Shown piece after piece: positions 1 through 4,955 of a DNA stretch of 6,448 bases. The DNA is from an uncultured bacterium (GTDB lineage Bacteria > Bacillota > Clostridia > TANB77 > CAG-508), in contig CAJMQM010000047.1 in assembly GCA_905215615.1 (NCBI GenBank), positions 1 to 6,448 of the forward strand. Reading direction: 5' to 3'. Below the pieces are notes generated by a model. That model was not told the origin of the DNA and searched no databases. It worked only from the letters and a program-made list of their open reading frames with translations. A program made the position numbers and the translations under genes. Each line of letters opens with the position of its first letter. Within the stretch, counting starts at the first letter, position 1.

Positions 1-385
1 GATTATGTTCTAATATTTTAAATCCTTTTGGTATTGTTATTTTATTTCCATATGCGTCTTCTGCTTTTGTATTTTTATCTACTACTTTTCCTACTAATGT
101 TGAGATTTTTTGTGTTGTTGATGGATTGGCATCTCCTCCCGTTGTGCCTCCACCTGTGGTTCCATTTATTTTTCCGTCTATCCAATTATTTAGCTCATTT
201 ATTGAGTCTAAATCATTTTGTGTTGCTTGGTCCATTTTGTTTTGTGAGTCTTTTGCTTTTTGTATTAGCCCATTTTCGCTAAATATTGCATTTAAACTTA
301 CTCCTGCCAAAATTAGCAATACCACGATTGTTACTACTAAAGCAATTAAAGTAATACCATTTGTGTTTTTTAATGTTTTCCTCAT
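1..385 (-). CDS. Type IV pilin-like (prepilin-type N-terminal) protein, partial
   Basis: This open frame starts at ATG 383-385 and runs off the left edge without a stop; 128 residues are visible. Residues 1-10 are a short basic leader (MRKTLKNTNG) ending in Gly10. A hydrophobic helix follows at about 11-34, beginning ITLIALVVTIVV. This is the class III signal layout cut by prepilin peptidase after Gly10, so the product should be inserted in the membrane and assembled into, or displayed by, a pilus-like or pseudopilus structure. Ile replaces the usual Phe/Met at +1 and Ala15 replaces the conserved Glu at +5. Residues 35-72 are polar and probably continue the helix. Residues 73-92 are a Gly/Thr-rich linker, and a new domain starts near 93 and is cut off. 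The start is supported by AGGAGAGG 7 bases upstream and a promoter at 423-451. The family call is firm; the function of the C-terminal domain cannot be seen. Confidence 0.85.
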   Translation of the reverse strand, partial: MRKTLKNTNGITLIALVVTIVVLLILAGVSLNAIFSENGLIQKAKDSQNKMDQATQNDLDSINELNNWIDGKINGTTGGGTTGGDANPSTTQKISTLVGKVVDKNTKAEDAYGNKITIPKGFKILEHN

Positions 386-422
386 TTGTTTTCCTCTCCT
401 TTTTCTATATATTTATGTTTAA

Positions 423-451
423 ATAATATACATACTGTTTTAAATTGTCAA
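423..451 (-). promoter_or_regulatory. Sigma-A promoter of the pilin-like gene
   Basis: On the minus strand, -35 TTGACA (446-451) and -10 TATTAT (423-428) are separated by exactly 17 bp. The predicted start lies near 416, giving a leader of about 30 nt that contains the AGGAGAGG ribosome site. It lies downstream of the terminator at 489-524, so the pilin gene should be transcribed independently of the membrane-protein gene. Confidence 0.8.
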
Positions 452-488
452 TAGTTTATAACTTAAAAAATAATAATTCATTTAGATA

Positions 489-524
489 AAAATTATTAAA
501 CCGCTGTGAATCCACAGCGGTTTA
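489..524 (-). terminator. Rho-independent terminator of the 106-aa membrane-protein gene
   Basis: A perfect 12-bp stem (497-508 pairing with 513-524, core CCGCTGTG/CACAGCGG) closes a 4-nt loop. On the minus strand it is followed by ATAATTTTT at 496-488. It begins 10 bases after the stop codon at 534-536. The stem is much more GC-rich than the other terminators in the window, matching the unusual composition of the gene it ends. Confidence 0.85.
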
Positions 525-533
525 TCAATGTTT

Positions 534-854
534 TTATTCTTCTTCAGTCGTTGTTCTCCTCCTTTTGTATTCTCTTTTTCTCAGCCCGTAAAGCACTGCC
601 CAGATAGTGGTGCAGAGCGCTGCAATAATCGACATCAAAATTGATGTATGATATGCAGCACTTTCGTTTGCCACCTCCACTGATATCTGAAGCACACATA
701 CCACAGTGAGAATAAAACTAAGAATGGTATATGTGAGAAGGAGCCATGTCCGTCTCTCGCTCAGTGTTGCAATCAGCATCATTGCGACAAATACAATGAT
801 GACAATTGTTTCAATTGTTGTTAACGTATTATACGAGATTCTTTCCAAAAACAT
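534..854 (-). CDS. Small three-helix membrane protein of unknown function
   Basis: I do not recognise this family. The 106-residue product has three predicted membrane helices at about residues 14-32, 36-58 and 70-91. Short basic segments (ERR at 33-35, RKRE at 92-95) and a charged tail (KRRRTTTEEE) flank them. By the positive-inside rule this places the loop after helix 1 and the C-terminus in the cytoplasm. There is no signal peptide, cysteine motif or catalytic signature. The start ATG at 852-854 has a strong AGGAGG site 8 bases upstream. The gene is a complete unit with its own promoter (957-985), a structured leader of about 95 nt and a GC-rich terminator. Bases 541-840 are 123/300 G+C (41%) against 27% in rsmA, and Leu is often CTG/CTC/CTT where the neighbours prefer TTA. 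This suggests acquisition from a higher-GC relative. Its position on the 3' side of tRNA-Lys fits such an insertion, but no flanking repeats or integrase are visible. Confidence 0.8.
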   Translation of the reverse strand: MFLERISYNTLTTIETIVIIVFVAMMLIATLSERRTWLLLTYTILSFILTVVCVLQISVEVANESAAYHTSILMSIIAALCTTIWAVLYGLRKREYKRRRTTTEEE

Positions 855-892
855 TGTGTTTTCCTCCTAGTATGTAAAAAATTATATTGTAA

Positions 893-910
893 ACTAACTA
901 TAACGTTAGT
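893..910. repeat. Leader dyad ACTAAC-6-GTTAGT
   Basis: A perfect 6-bp inverted repeat with a 6-nt spacer lies in the 5' leader of the membrane-protein gene, about 40 bases before its start codon. It could be a weak RNA hairpin or a protein-binding dyad. In AT-rich DNA a repeat this short can arise by chance. Confidence 0.4.
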
Positions 911-934
911 GTAATAAAGGAAAATATATATAAA

Positions 935-949
935 ATAGGTAAGACCTAT
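935..949. promoter_or_regulatory. Candidate operator: dyad ATAGGT-AAG-ACCTAT at a transcription start
   Basis: A perfect 6-bp inverted repeat with a 3-nt centre covers roughly +1 to +15 of the promoter at 957-985. The flanking bases extend it as an imperfect AT-rich dyad towards the -10 box and towards 916. The position is typical of a repressor operator, but the same symmetry would also form a hairpin at the 5' end of the mRNA. The binding protein is unknown. Confidence 0.45.
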
Positions 950-956
950 ATACTAT

Positions 957-985
957 ATTTTACCATAATTTACATAAAATTGCAA
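957..985 (-). promoter_or_regulatory. Sigma-A promoter of the 106-aa membrane-protein gene
   Basis: On the minus strand, -35 TTGCAA (980-985) and -10 TAAAAT (957-962) are separated by 17 bp. The bases just before the -10 are TATGG. The predicted start near 950 leaves a leader of about 95 nt. The promoter lies 32 bases beyond the T-run of the tRNA-Lys terminator, so it is insulated from the tRNA unit. Confidence 0.7.
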
Positions 986-1017
986 ATTATAATTTCTAAT
1001 AATTCAGTATAAATTTT

Positions 1018-1057
1018 AAAAAAAACAACAGATTAGGTTTACACCTTAAATCTGTTG
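1018..1057 (-). terminator. Rho-independent terminator of tRNA-Lys
   Basis: A 9-bp stem (CAACAGATT at 1026-1034 with AATCTGTTG at 1049-1057) is extended by AGG/CCT pairs across small bulges. On the minus strand it is followed by eight consecutive T (1025-1018). It lies 57 bases beyond the tRNA CCA end and is the first clear terminator downstream of both tRNA-Lys and rsmA. Confidence 0.85.
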
Positions 1058-1073
1058 CAACACAAAGAATAGT

Positions 1074-1113
1074 GAGGAAATAAAACCTTGAAAATTCGGT
1101 ATTTTATTTCTTC
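1074..1113 (-). other. Hairpin in the tRNA-Lys 3' trailer
   Basis: GAGGAAATAAAA (1074-1085) pairs with TTTTATTTCTTC (1102-1113) over 12 positions including one G-U pair, and a bulged CC/GG continues inward. On the minus-strand transcript the stem begins at the first base after the encoded CCA. It has no T-run and is not itself a terminator. It may influence 3'-end processing, or it may be fortuitous AT-rich pairing. Confidence 0.5.
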
Positions 1114-1189
1114 TGGTGCGTCATAGAGGAGTCGAACCTCCGACCATCAGATTAAGAGTCTGCTGCTCTACCAACTGAGCTAATGACGC
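1114..1189 (-). tRNA. tRNA-Lys (anticodon CUU)
   Basis: The 76-nt cloverleaf reads 5' to 3' on the minus strand from 1189 with acceptor GCGTCAT/ATGACGC, discriminator A and an encoded CCA (1114-1116). D stem GCTC/GAGC and T arm GGAGG-TTCGACT-CCTCT are intact; the T stem has one G-U pair. The anticodon loop CTCTTAA places CTT at 34-36, which reads AAG lysine codons. The outermost anticodon-stem pair (27-43) is G-A, a mild irregularity. The gene has its own near-consensus promoter 18 bases upstream and a terminator downstream, so it appears to be a single-tRNA unit. Confidence 0.96.
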
Positions 1190-1192
1190 ATA

Positions 1193-1247
1193 TAACTAAC
1201 TTTTATTATTATACGGCGAATTACCCTATTTTGTCAATAGTTAGTTA
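1193..1247. repeat. Inverted repeat TAACTAAC/GTTAGTTA bracketing the tRNA-Lys promoter
   Basis: TAACTAAC (1193-1200) and its exact complement GTTAGTTA (1240-1247) enclose the whole promoter at 1208-1237. One arm touches the -35 side and the other lies between the predicted start and the tRNA 5' end. It could be a pair of binding half-sites or the base of a long hairpin in rsmA read-through RNA. An 8-bp match in AT-rich DNA is only suggestive. Confidence 0.4.
1208..1237 (-). promoter_or_regulatory. Consensus sigma-A promoter of tRNA-Lys
   Basis: On the minus strand, perfect -35 TTGACA (1232-1237) and perfect -10 TATAAT (1208-1213) are separated by 18 bp. The predicted start near 1201 gives a short 5' leader of about 12 nt for RNase P to remove. 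The -35 box lies 17 bases past the rsmA stop codon, and no terminator separates the two units. Confidence 0.9.
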
Positions 1248-1254
1248 ATTTATT

Positions 1255-2100
1255 TTAGCATAATTTGTTTGCAATTTCTGCAAATTTCTCTATGCTTAGG
1301 CTTTCTCCTCTTACATTTTCAGATAAATTTAATTCTAATAAAATTTCTTTTAACTTTTCTTTTGAAGCTATTCCTGCATTTGCTAGTCCATTTAATAATG
1401 TTTTTCTTCTTTGCATAAAACTAGCTTTTACAACTTTAAAAAATATTTTTTCATCTTTTAAGACTACTGGTGGCTCTTTTCTAATATTTAATTTTATCAC
1501 TTCTGAACATACCTTAGGCTCTGGAACAAATGATGTATTTGGCACTGTTAATACTTCTTGTGGCTCAGAATAATAATATACACAATATGTAATTGCTCCA
1601 GTATTTTTTCCTCCTGGTATTTCTGTCAATCTATCTGCCACTTCTTTTTGAACCATAACTGTTATACTATCTATATTCAGTTTCTCCTCTAATAGTTTCA
1701 TTATTATTGGTGTAGTAATATAATATGGCAAATTAGCTACAATTTTAACTGTATAATTTTGAGTATTTTCTTGTTGTATTAAATCATTTAAATTTACTTT
1801 TAATACATCTTCATTTATAAGTGAAAAATTATCGTATAATGCAAATCTGTCATTTAATATTTGTAACATTTTTTTATCTAATTCAATCGCAATTACTTTT
1901 CCTGCTTTTTCTACTAATCTACTAGTTAGTGTTCCTAATCCCGGTCCAATTTCTATTACACAATCTTTTTCATTTATTTCTGCTGCTTCTACAATATTTT
2001 CTATTACATTATCATCAATTAAAAAATTCTGTCCTAAATCTTTATTAGCGCTAATATTATATTTTTTCATTAAGAATTTAGTTTCTTCATAAATATTCAT
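1255..2100 (-). CDS. rsmA: 16S rRNA (adenine(1518)-N(6)/adenine(1519)-N(6))-dimethyltransferase RsmA/KsgA
   Basis: RsmA transfers four methyl groups from S-adenosylmethionine to two adjacent adenines near the 3' end of 16S rRNA, a late step in 30S assembly. Loss of the enzyme gives kasugamycin resistance in many bacteria. The 281-residue product has the usual family length. Visible motifs are GQNFL (23-27), the SAM-binding EIGPGLGTLT (50-59), acidic Glu73 in the IELD strand, the catalytic-pocket NLPYYITTP (123-131), FVPEPKV (191-197), FMQRRKTLLN (228-237) and the C-terminal RGESLS (264-269). Start ATG 2098-2100 is preceded by a purine-rich AAGGAAAGAAAGAG tract with a fairly distant core. The gene has its own promoter (2199-2227) and a leader of about 90 nt. 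The rnmV gene that precedes ksgA in many Firmicutes is not next to it here; a VanW/G5 gene is upstream instead. Confidence 0.97.
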   Translation of the reverse strand: MNIYEETKFLMKKYNISANKDLGQNFLIDDNVIENIVEAAEINEKDCVIEIGPGLGTLTSRLVEKAGKVIAIELDKKMLQILNDRFALYDNFSLINEDVLKVNLNDLIQQENTQNYTVKIVANLPYYITTPIIMKLLEEKLNIDSITVMVQKEVADRLTEIPGGKNTGAITYCVYYYSEPQEVLTVPNTSFVPEPKVCSEVIKLNIRKEPPVVLKDEKIFFKVVKASFMQRRKTLLNGLANAGIASKEKLKEILLELNLSENVRGESLSIEKFAEIANKLC

Positions 2101-2198
2101 CTTTAATCTCTTTCTTTCCTTGTTTTTGACGACTTTTAGATTTTTAGTTAATTTTACACATCAAAAATTTCAGTATTTTTTTATTAACTTCCTTGTAT

Positions 2199-2227
2199 AG
2201 TATATAAGCATACTTATTAAAAGTCAA
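2199..2227 (-). promoter_or_regulatory. Sigma-A promoter of rsmA
   Basis: On the minus strand, -35 TTGACT (2222-2227) and -10 TATACT (2199-2204) are separated by 17 bp, with the start predicted near 2192. The first base of the -35 box (2227) is also the last base of the upstream gene's terminator stem, so the two signals are packed edge to edge. Confidence 0.8.
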
Positions 2228-2257
2228 TAAAAGCACTAGAAAAACCAGTGCTTTTAT
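2227..2257 (-). terminator. Terminator of the VanW/G5 gene
   Basis: An 11-bp stem (2227-2237 with 2247-2257, core AAAAGCACT/AGTGCTTTT) closes a 9-nt loop that starts 3 bases after the VanW gene's stop codon. The T-rich 3' arm, TTTTATTG on the minus strand, doubles as the U-tract and runs directly into the rsmA -35 box. The arms are symmetrical, but no gene approaches from the other side. Confidence 0.75.
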
Positions 2258-2260
2258 ACA

Positions 2261-4105
2261 TTATTCAGTTGTGTTATTTTCCGTTGTTTCTGGTGTAGTT
2301 GGCTCATTAGTTGTTGTATTTGAAGTTTCTGTATTAGTTGTATTCTCATTAGCTGGTTTAGTTGGTATTGTCGTTGTTTTCTTCGTTCCTCTTCTAACTA
2401 TCTTGTTTCTAGACTTATATGTATCTTTAGAAAGTAAGGTCTGTGATACTATTTTTCCATTTAATTTTAATATTTTATAGCCTTCACTTCTGCAACCTGT
2501 AATTGCTGTTTGTTCTACAATTTCTTTTCCTTCTTCCAGTGTTGGATCTTCTTTATATATTGTAGTAGGATTAATATATGATGTTATTTTAGATTGAATA
2601 ATTACTTCATATTCTTTCTCTTCTTTTATACCATATATAGATACCTTACATACTCCTCCATTTGCTGATGCCACCATTTTTATAGGATATTTCCTTGAAT
2701 TCTTAAATACAAAGTCTAAACTACCATAATAAACTGTTGCATCTCTACTTGCTGCTACATATCCTGTTGTAAACATATGATTACTTCTTTCAACAATCTG
2801 CATATTTGCAAGTAATGCTGTGTTATATATTGTAGATGATACTTGGCAAACACCACCACCTACATCTGGTACTACCTTTCCTCCAACATAAGCTGTTCCT
2901 TCTTTAAATCCTGCTTCAATTGTTCTTGAACCTACTATTGTATTAAATGAAAATTTTTCTCCAGGTAATATAACTGTTCCATTAACTTTTTTAGCTGCAA
3001 GTTTTATATTTGTATTTCTATTATAATTACTTCCATCAAATCTTGTTGAAAAAGTTGCTAATAAATCTGGGAAAGCTTCTTCTCCTAAATTATTAATTGT
3101 TTTTTTAGGTTTAGTTATTTTTAATGGAATTGTATATTCTTCTTTATCTTCTTTTAAAAGTTCTTCTGCTTCTTCTACTGAAATTTTAAAGTCAATTCCA
3201 TTAACTTCTGGATGAACTACTGTTGGATTTTTTTGTACATAAGCATCTTGTGGTTCCTTATATATTTCTTCATGAATCTTCTGCAAATTTATAGGTTCTG
3301 GCTCTTTATATTCTACAGGTATTTCTATAATTTGATAATTTGTATGAATATTACTTATTTGTTCATATATTTTTTCTTTTAATTCTTCTGTTTTTATTAT
3401 ATATCCAGCTTTTCCTTTTACTATAATTAAATTGTTTTTTTCAATATAATAACTATTGTCTACAATTGCATCTTTCATCTTTGAATTAATATCTTTTATT
3501 GTATCTGATAATAAACTGTCGTCTAAATATAACCTAGGTTTAATTTCTTTTTTAAATAATTTTGTAAACAAAATTGAATAGTTATTTGTTAATATATTTC
3601 CATTTCTTCCAATGTTATCTGCTTCTATTACTGCATTATCTATATCAAATTTTGCATTAAAAGTATTTGCTGTTACGCTTGTTTCATTTTCTCCAATTCT
3701 TAATATTAAATTGTTGTTTTCATCTTTGAATCTTTCTTCAATTGCATTATTTACTTTTGTTTTCGCCTCTTCTACAGTTAAATCTGATATATCTATTCCT
3801 AAAATTGATATTCCTTTTAGTATTTTTTCATTATTCATATTAAATAAAGCAAATACTACTGAAAATATCATAACAAATAAAACAATAAATAAAGATACAA
3901 CTATTGGAATCACTTTGTTTGATTTTTGTTTTTTAGAAGGTTCTGCCTTTTTAAACTTCATAGAATCTTCTTCCACCGTCTTATCATTATCCTCTTTTTT
4001 CTCTTCCGTTTCCTTATTTTCTACTATTTCTTCTTGTACATTATTTTCAGGAGTTTCTTCTTTTTTTAATTCTTCTTGATTATCTAAATTTTCTTGTCCT
4101 TCCAT
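2261..4105 (-). CDS. Membrane-anchored VanW family protein with G5 domain (YoaR-like)
   Basis: The 614-residue product is a predicted cell-wall protein. Residues 1-63 are an unusually long cytoplasmic segment rich in Glu, Asn and Lys. A single membrane helix spans about 64-88. A putative peptidoglycan-binding region (PG_binding_4-like, probably repeated) covers about 100-340. The VanW domain lies at about 353-480 with the hallmarks LPGEKFSFN (380-388), GGGVCQVSSTIYN (416-428) and SNHMF (441-445). A G5-like domain (about 495-573) contains the sequence EQTAITGCRSEGYK. The tail after 575 is low-complexity Thr/Asn/Glu/Pro and suits a surface-exposed spacer. The biochemical role of VanW is not established; the family is named for a gene in some vancomycin-resistance clusters but is widespread without vanA or vanB genes, and none is present here. 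ATG 4103-4105 is preceded by AAAGGGGAAGAG. The gene has its own promoter (4147-4175) and terminator. VanW plus G5 is the YoaR-type arrangement. The family call is firm and the function unknown. Confidence 0.92.
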   Translation of the reverse strand: MEGQENLDNQEELKKEETPENNVQEEIVENKETEEKKEDNDKTVEEDSMKFKKAEPSKKQKSNKVIPIVVSLFIVLFVMIFSVVFALFNMNNEKILKGISILGIDISDLTVEEAKTKVNNAIEERFKDENNNLILRIGENETSVTANTFNAKFDIDNAVIEADNIGRNGNILTNNYSILFTKLFKKEIKPRLYLDDSLLSDTIKDINSKMKDAIVDNSYYIEKNNLIIVKGKAGYIIKTEELKEKIYEQISNIHTNYQIIEIPVEYKEPEPINLQKIHEEIYKEPQDAYVQKNPTVVHPEVNGIDFKISVEEAEELLKEDKEEYTIPLKITKPKKTINNLGEEAFPDLLATFSTRFDGSNYNRNTNIKLAAKKVNGTVILPGEKFSFNTIVGSRTIEAGFKEGTAYVGGKVVPDVGGGVCQVSSTIYNTALLANMQIVERSNHMFTTGYVAASRDATVYYGSLDFVFKNSRKYPIKMVASANGGVCKVSIYGIKEEKEYEVIIQSKITSYINPTTIYKEDPTLEEGKEIVEQTAITGCRSEGYKILKLNGKIVSQTLLSKDTYKSRNKIVRRGTKKTTTIPTKPANENTTNTETSNTTTNEPTTPETTENNTTE

Positions 4106-4146
4106 ACTCTTCCCCTTTGTTTAAATATATACTTTTGTATAAAATA

Positions 4147-4175
4147 ATATTACCACATATTTATTCAATTTACAA
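4147..4175 (-). promoter_or_regulatory. Extended -10 promoter of the VanW/G5 gene
   Basis: On the minus strand, -35 TTGTAA (4170-4175) and -10 TAATAT (4147-4152) are separated by 17 bp, and TGG directly before the -10 makes an extended -10 element. The predicted start near 4140 leaves a leader of about 35 nt. The promoter is divergent from that of the XRE-S24 gene, with about 52 bp between the two -35 boxes. Confidence 0.7.
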
Positions 4176-4184
4176 TAAAAATTT

Positions 4185-4220
4185 ATTTATATTTTGTCAT
4201 AATTTATATTTTTTTATCAT
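4185..4220. repeat. Imperfect tandem ATTTATATTTT(n)TCAT repeats between divergent promoters
   Basis: Two similar AT-rich elements, 4185-4200 and 4202-4220, are repeated at a 17-bp pitch and both end in TCAT. They fill most of the gap between the -35 boxes of the VanW and XRE-S24 promoters. They could bind the adjacent regulator or form an UP-like element, but low-complexity sequence makes chance similarity likely. Confidence 0.3.
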
Positions 4221-4227
4221 TTTATAC

Positions 4228-4256
4228 TAGACAACTTTTTATTTTTTTAATATAAT
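4228..4256 (+). promoter_or_regulatory. Sigma-A promoter of the XRE-S24 regulator
   Basis: -35 TAGACA (4228-4233) and perfect -10 TATAAT (4251-4256) are separated by 17 bp of T-rich sequence. The start is predicted near 4263, leaving a leader of about 28 nt with AGAAGAGG as ribosome site. Confidence 0.75.
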
Positions 4257-4290
4257 ACTTATAGAAAATTTTGGAAGAAGAGGTATTGTT

Positions 4291-4863
4291 ATGTTAGGTC
4301 ATATGATTGCATACATTCGTAAAGAAAAGAAACTTACAAAAGCTGGCGTTGCTCAAGGTACAAATATCAATACTGGTCACTTAACTCATATTGAAAAGGG
4401 TGAAAGAAATCCTAGTCATAAGGTGTTAAAAAATTTATGCAAAACAATGGGCATTCCATATCGTCCTTTAATGTATACATATGATAGAGAACTTACAGAA
4501 GAACAGTTGGGATATAAAGTAGTATCACATATTCCATATGATAAAGTGCCTACTTTTGATTTGTTAGGTGGCTTAATAGATTGCCCTACCACTGTTTCTG
4601 GTGCATCTATTGCAGTAAAAATAACTGATACATCTATGGAGCCAAAACTAAAAAAAGATTCTTATGCATATATTGAATTTAATACTCCTCTTGATAATAG
4701 AGATATTGGTTTGTTTAGTTACAATGATAAGCTTTTAATTCGTAAGTTTATTATTCGTAAAGACGGACTTGTTCTAAGAGCGGAAGATAAGGGAATTCCA
4801 GATATATGCTTGGACCCTAAAGACGAATTTTATATTGTTGGCAAAGTTGTTGGCACAAATTAA
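4291..4863 (+). CDS. XRE-family transcriptional regulator with S24 (LexA/CI-like) C-terminal domain
   Basis: The 190-residue product joins an N-terminal XRE/Cro helix-turn-helix domain (about 2-58) to a C-terminal S24-type domain (about 105-188), the architecture of CI- and LexA-like repressors. In such proteins the S24 domain dimerises and may cut itself under RecA control. The nucleophile motif is present as DTSMEP with Ser115. In an alignment to the UmuD/LexA VKRL block, the general-base Lys position is occupied by Arg151 in LIRKF, with Lys152 next to it. No Ala-Gly or Cys-Gly cleavage pair is evident in the linker; the closest is LLGGL at 91-95. Autocleavage may therefore be lost or altered. 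ATG 4291 has AGAGG 7 bases upstream; a later Met5 is less well placed. No phage genes lie nearby, and the base composition matches the host. It probably regulates itself or neighbouring genes, but the target is unknown. There is no clear terminator after the gene, so read-through into the carbohydrate-binding gene is possible. Confidence 0.88.
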   Translation: MLGHMIAYIRKEKKLTKAGVAQGTNINTGHLTHIEKGERNPSHKVLKNLCKTMGIPYRPLMYTYDRELTEEQLGYKVVSHIPYDKVPTFDLLGGLIDCPTTVSGASIAVKITDTSMEPKLKKDSYAYIEFNTPLDNRDIGLFSYNDKLLIRKFIIRKDGLVLRAEDKGIPDICLDPKDEFYIVGKVVGTN

Positions 4864-4884
4864 TAGTTTTTTTGTCAAAAATAC

Positions 4885-4913
4885 TTGAATTATATTTTTT
4901 TTAATATTATAAT
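4885..4913 (+). promoter_or_regulatory. Sigma-A promoter of the carbohydrate-binding protein gene
   Basis: -35 TTGAAT (4885-4890) and perfect -10 TATAAT (4908-4913) are separated by 17 bp. The predicted start near 4920 gives a leader of about 36 nt containing AAGGAG at 4941-4946. The gene can thus be expressed independently of the regulator that ends 21 bases before the -35 box. Confidence 0.75.
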
Positions 4914-4955
4914 ATACAATTAGTTAAACAAGAGATAAATAAGGAGAAATTTTAA

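Noticed and set aside
28..422. Plus-strand open frames over the pilin region
   Set aside because: They are antisense shadows of the pilin-like frame, with low-complexity Leu/Phe-rich products and no ribosome sites. The minus-strand frame has a promoter, ribosome site and recognisable prepilin signal.
1060..1189. tRNA-Lys 3' end as an integrated-element attachment site
   Set aside because: No second copy of the tRNA 3' end is visible near the membrane-protein cassette, and there is no integrase gene in the window.
1265..1573. Plus-strand open frame inside rsmA
   Set aside because: Antisense to a conserved gene; no ribosome site or family resemblance.
2146..2189. AGTTAAT/ATTAACT 7-bp inverted repeat in the rsmA leader, considered as a riboswitch or attenuator
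   Set aside because: Short A/T-only stem with a 30-nt loop, no second structure, no terminator and no conserved aptamer sequence.
2271..4079. Plus-strand open frames inside the VanW/G5 gene
   Set aside because: They mirror the low-complexity tail and the AT-rich N-terminal coding region of the real gene and lack translation signals.
2261..4105. VanW gene as evidence of vancomycin resistance
   Set aside because: VanW-domain proteins are common in Gram-positive genomes. No vanH, vanA/B or vanX-like ligase or peptidase genes are present.
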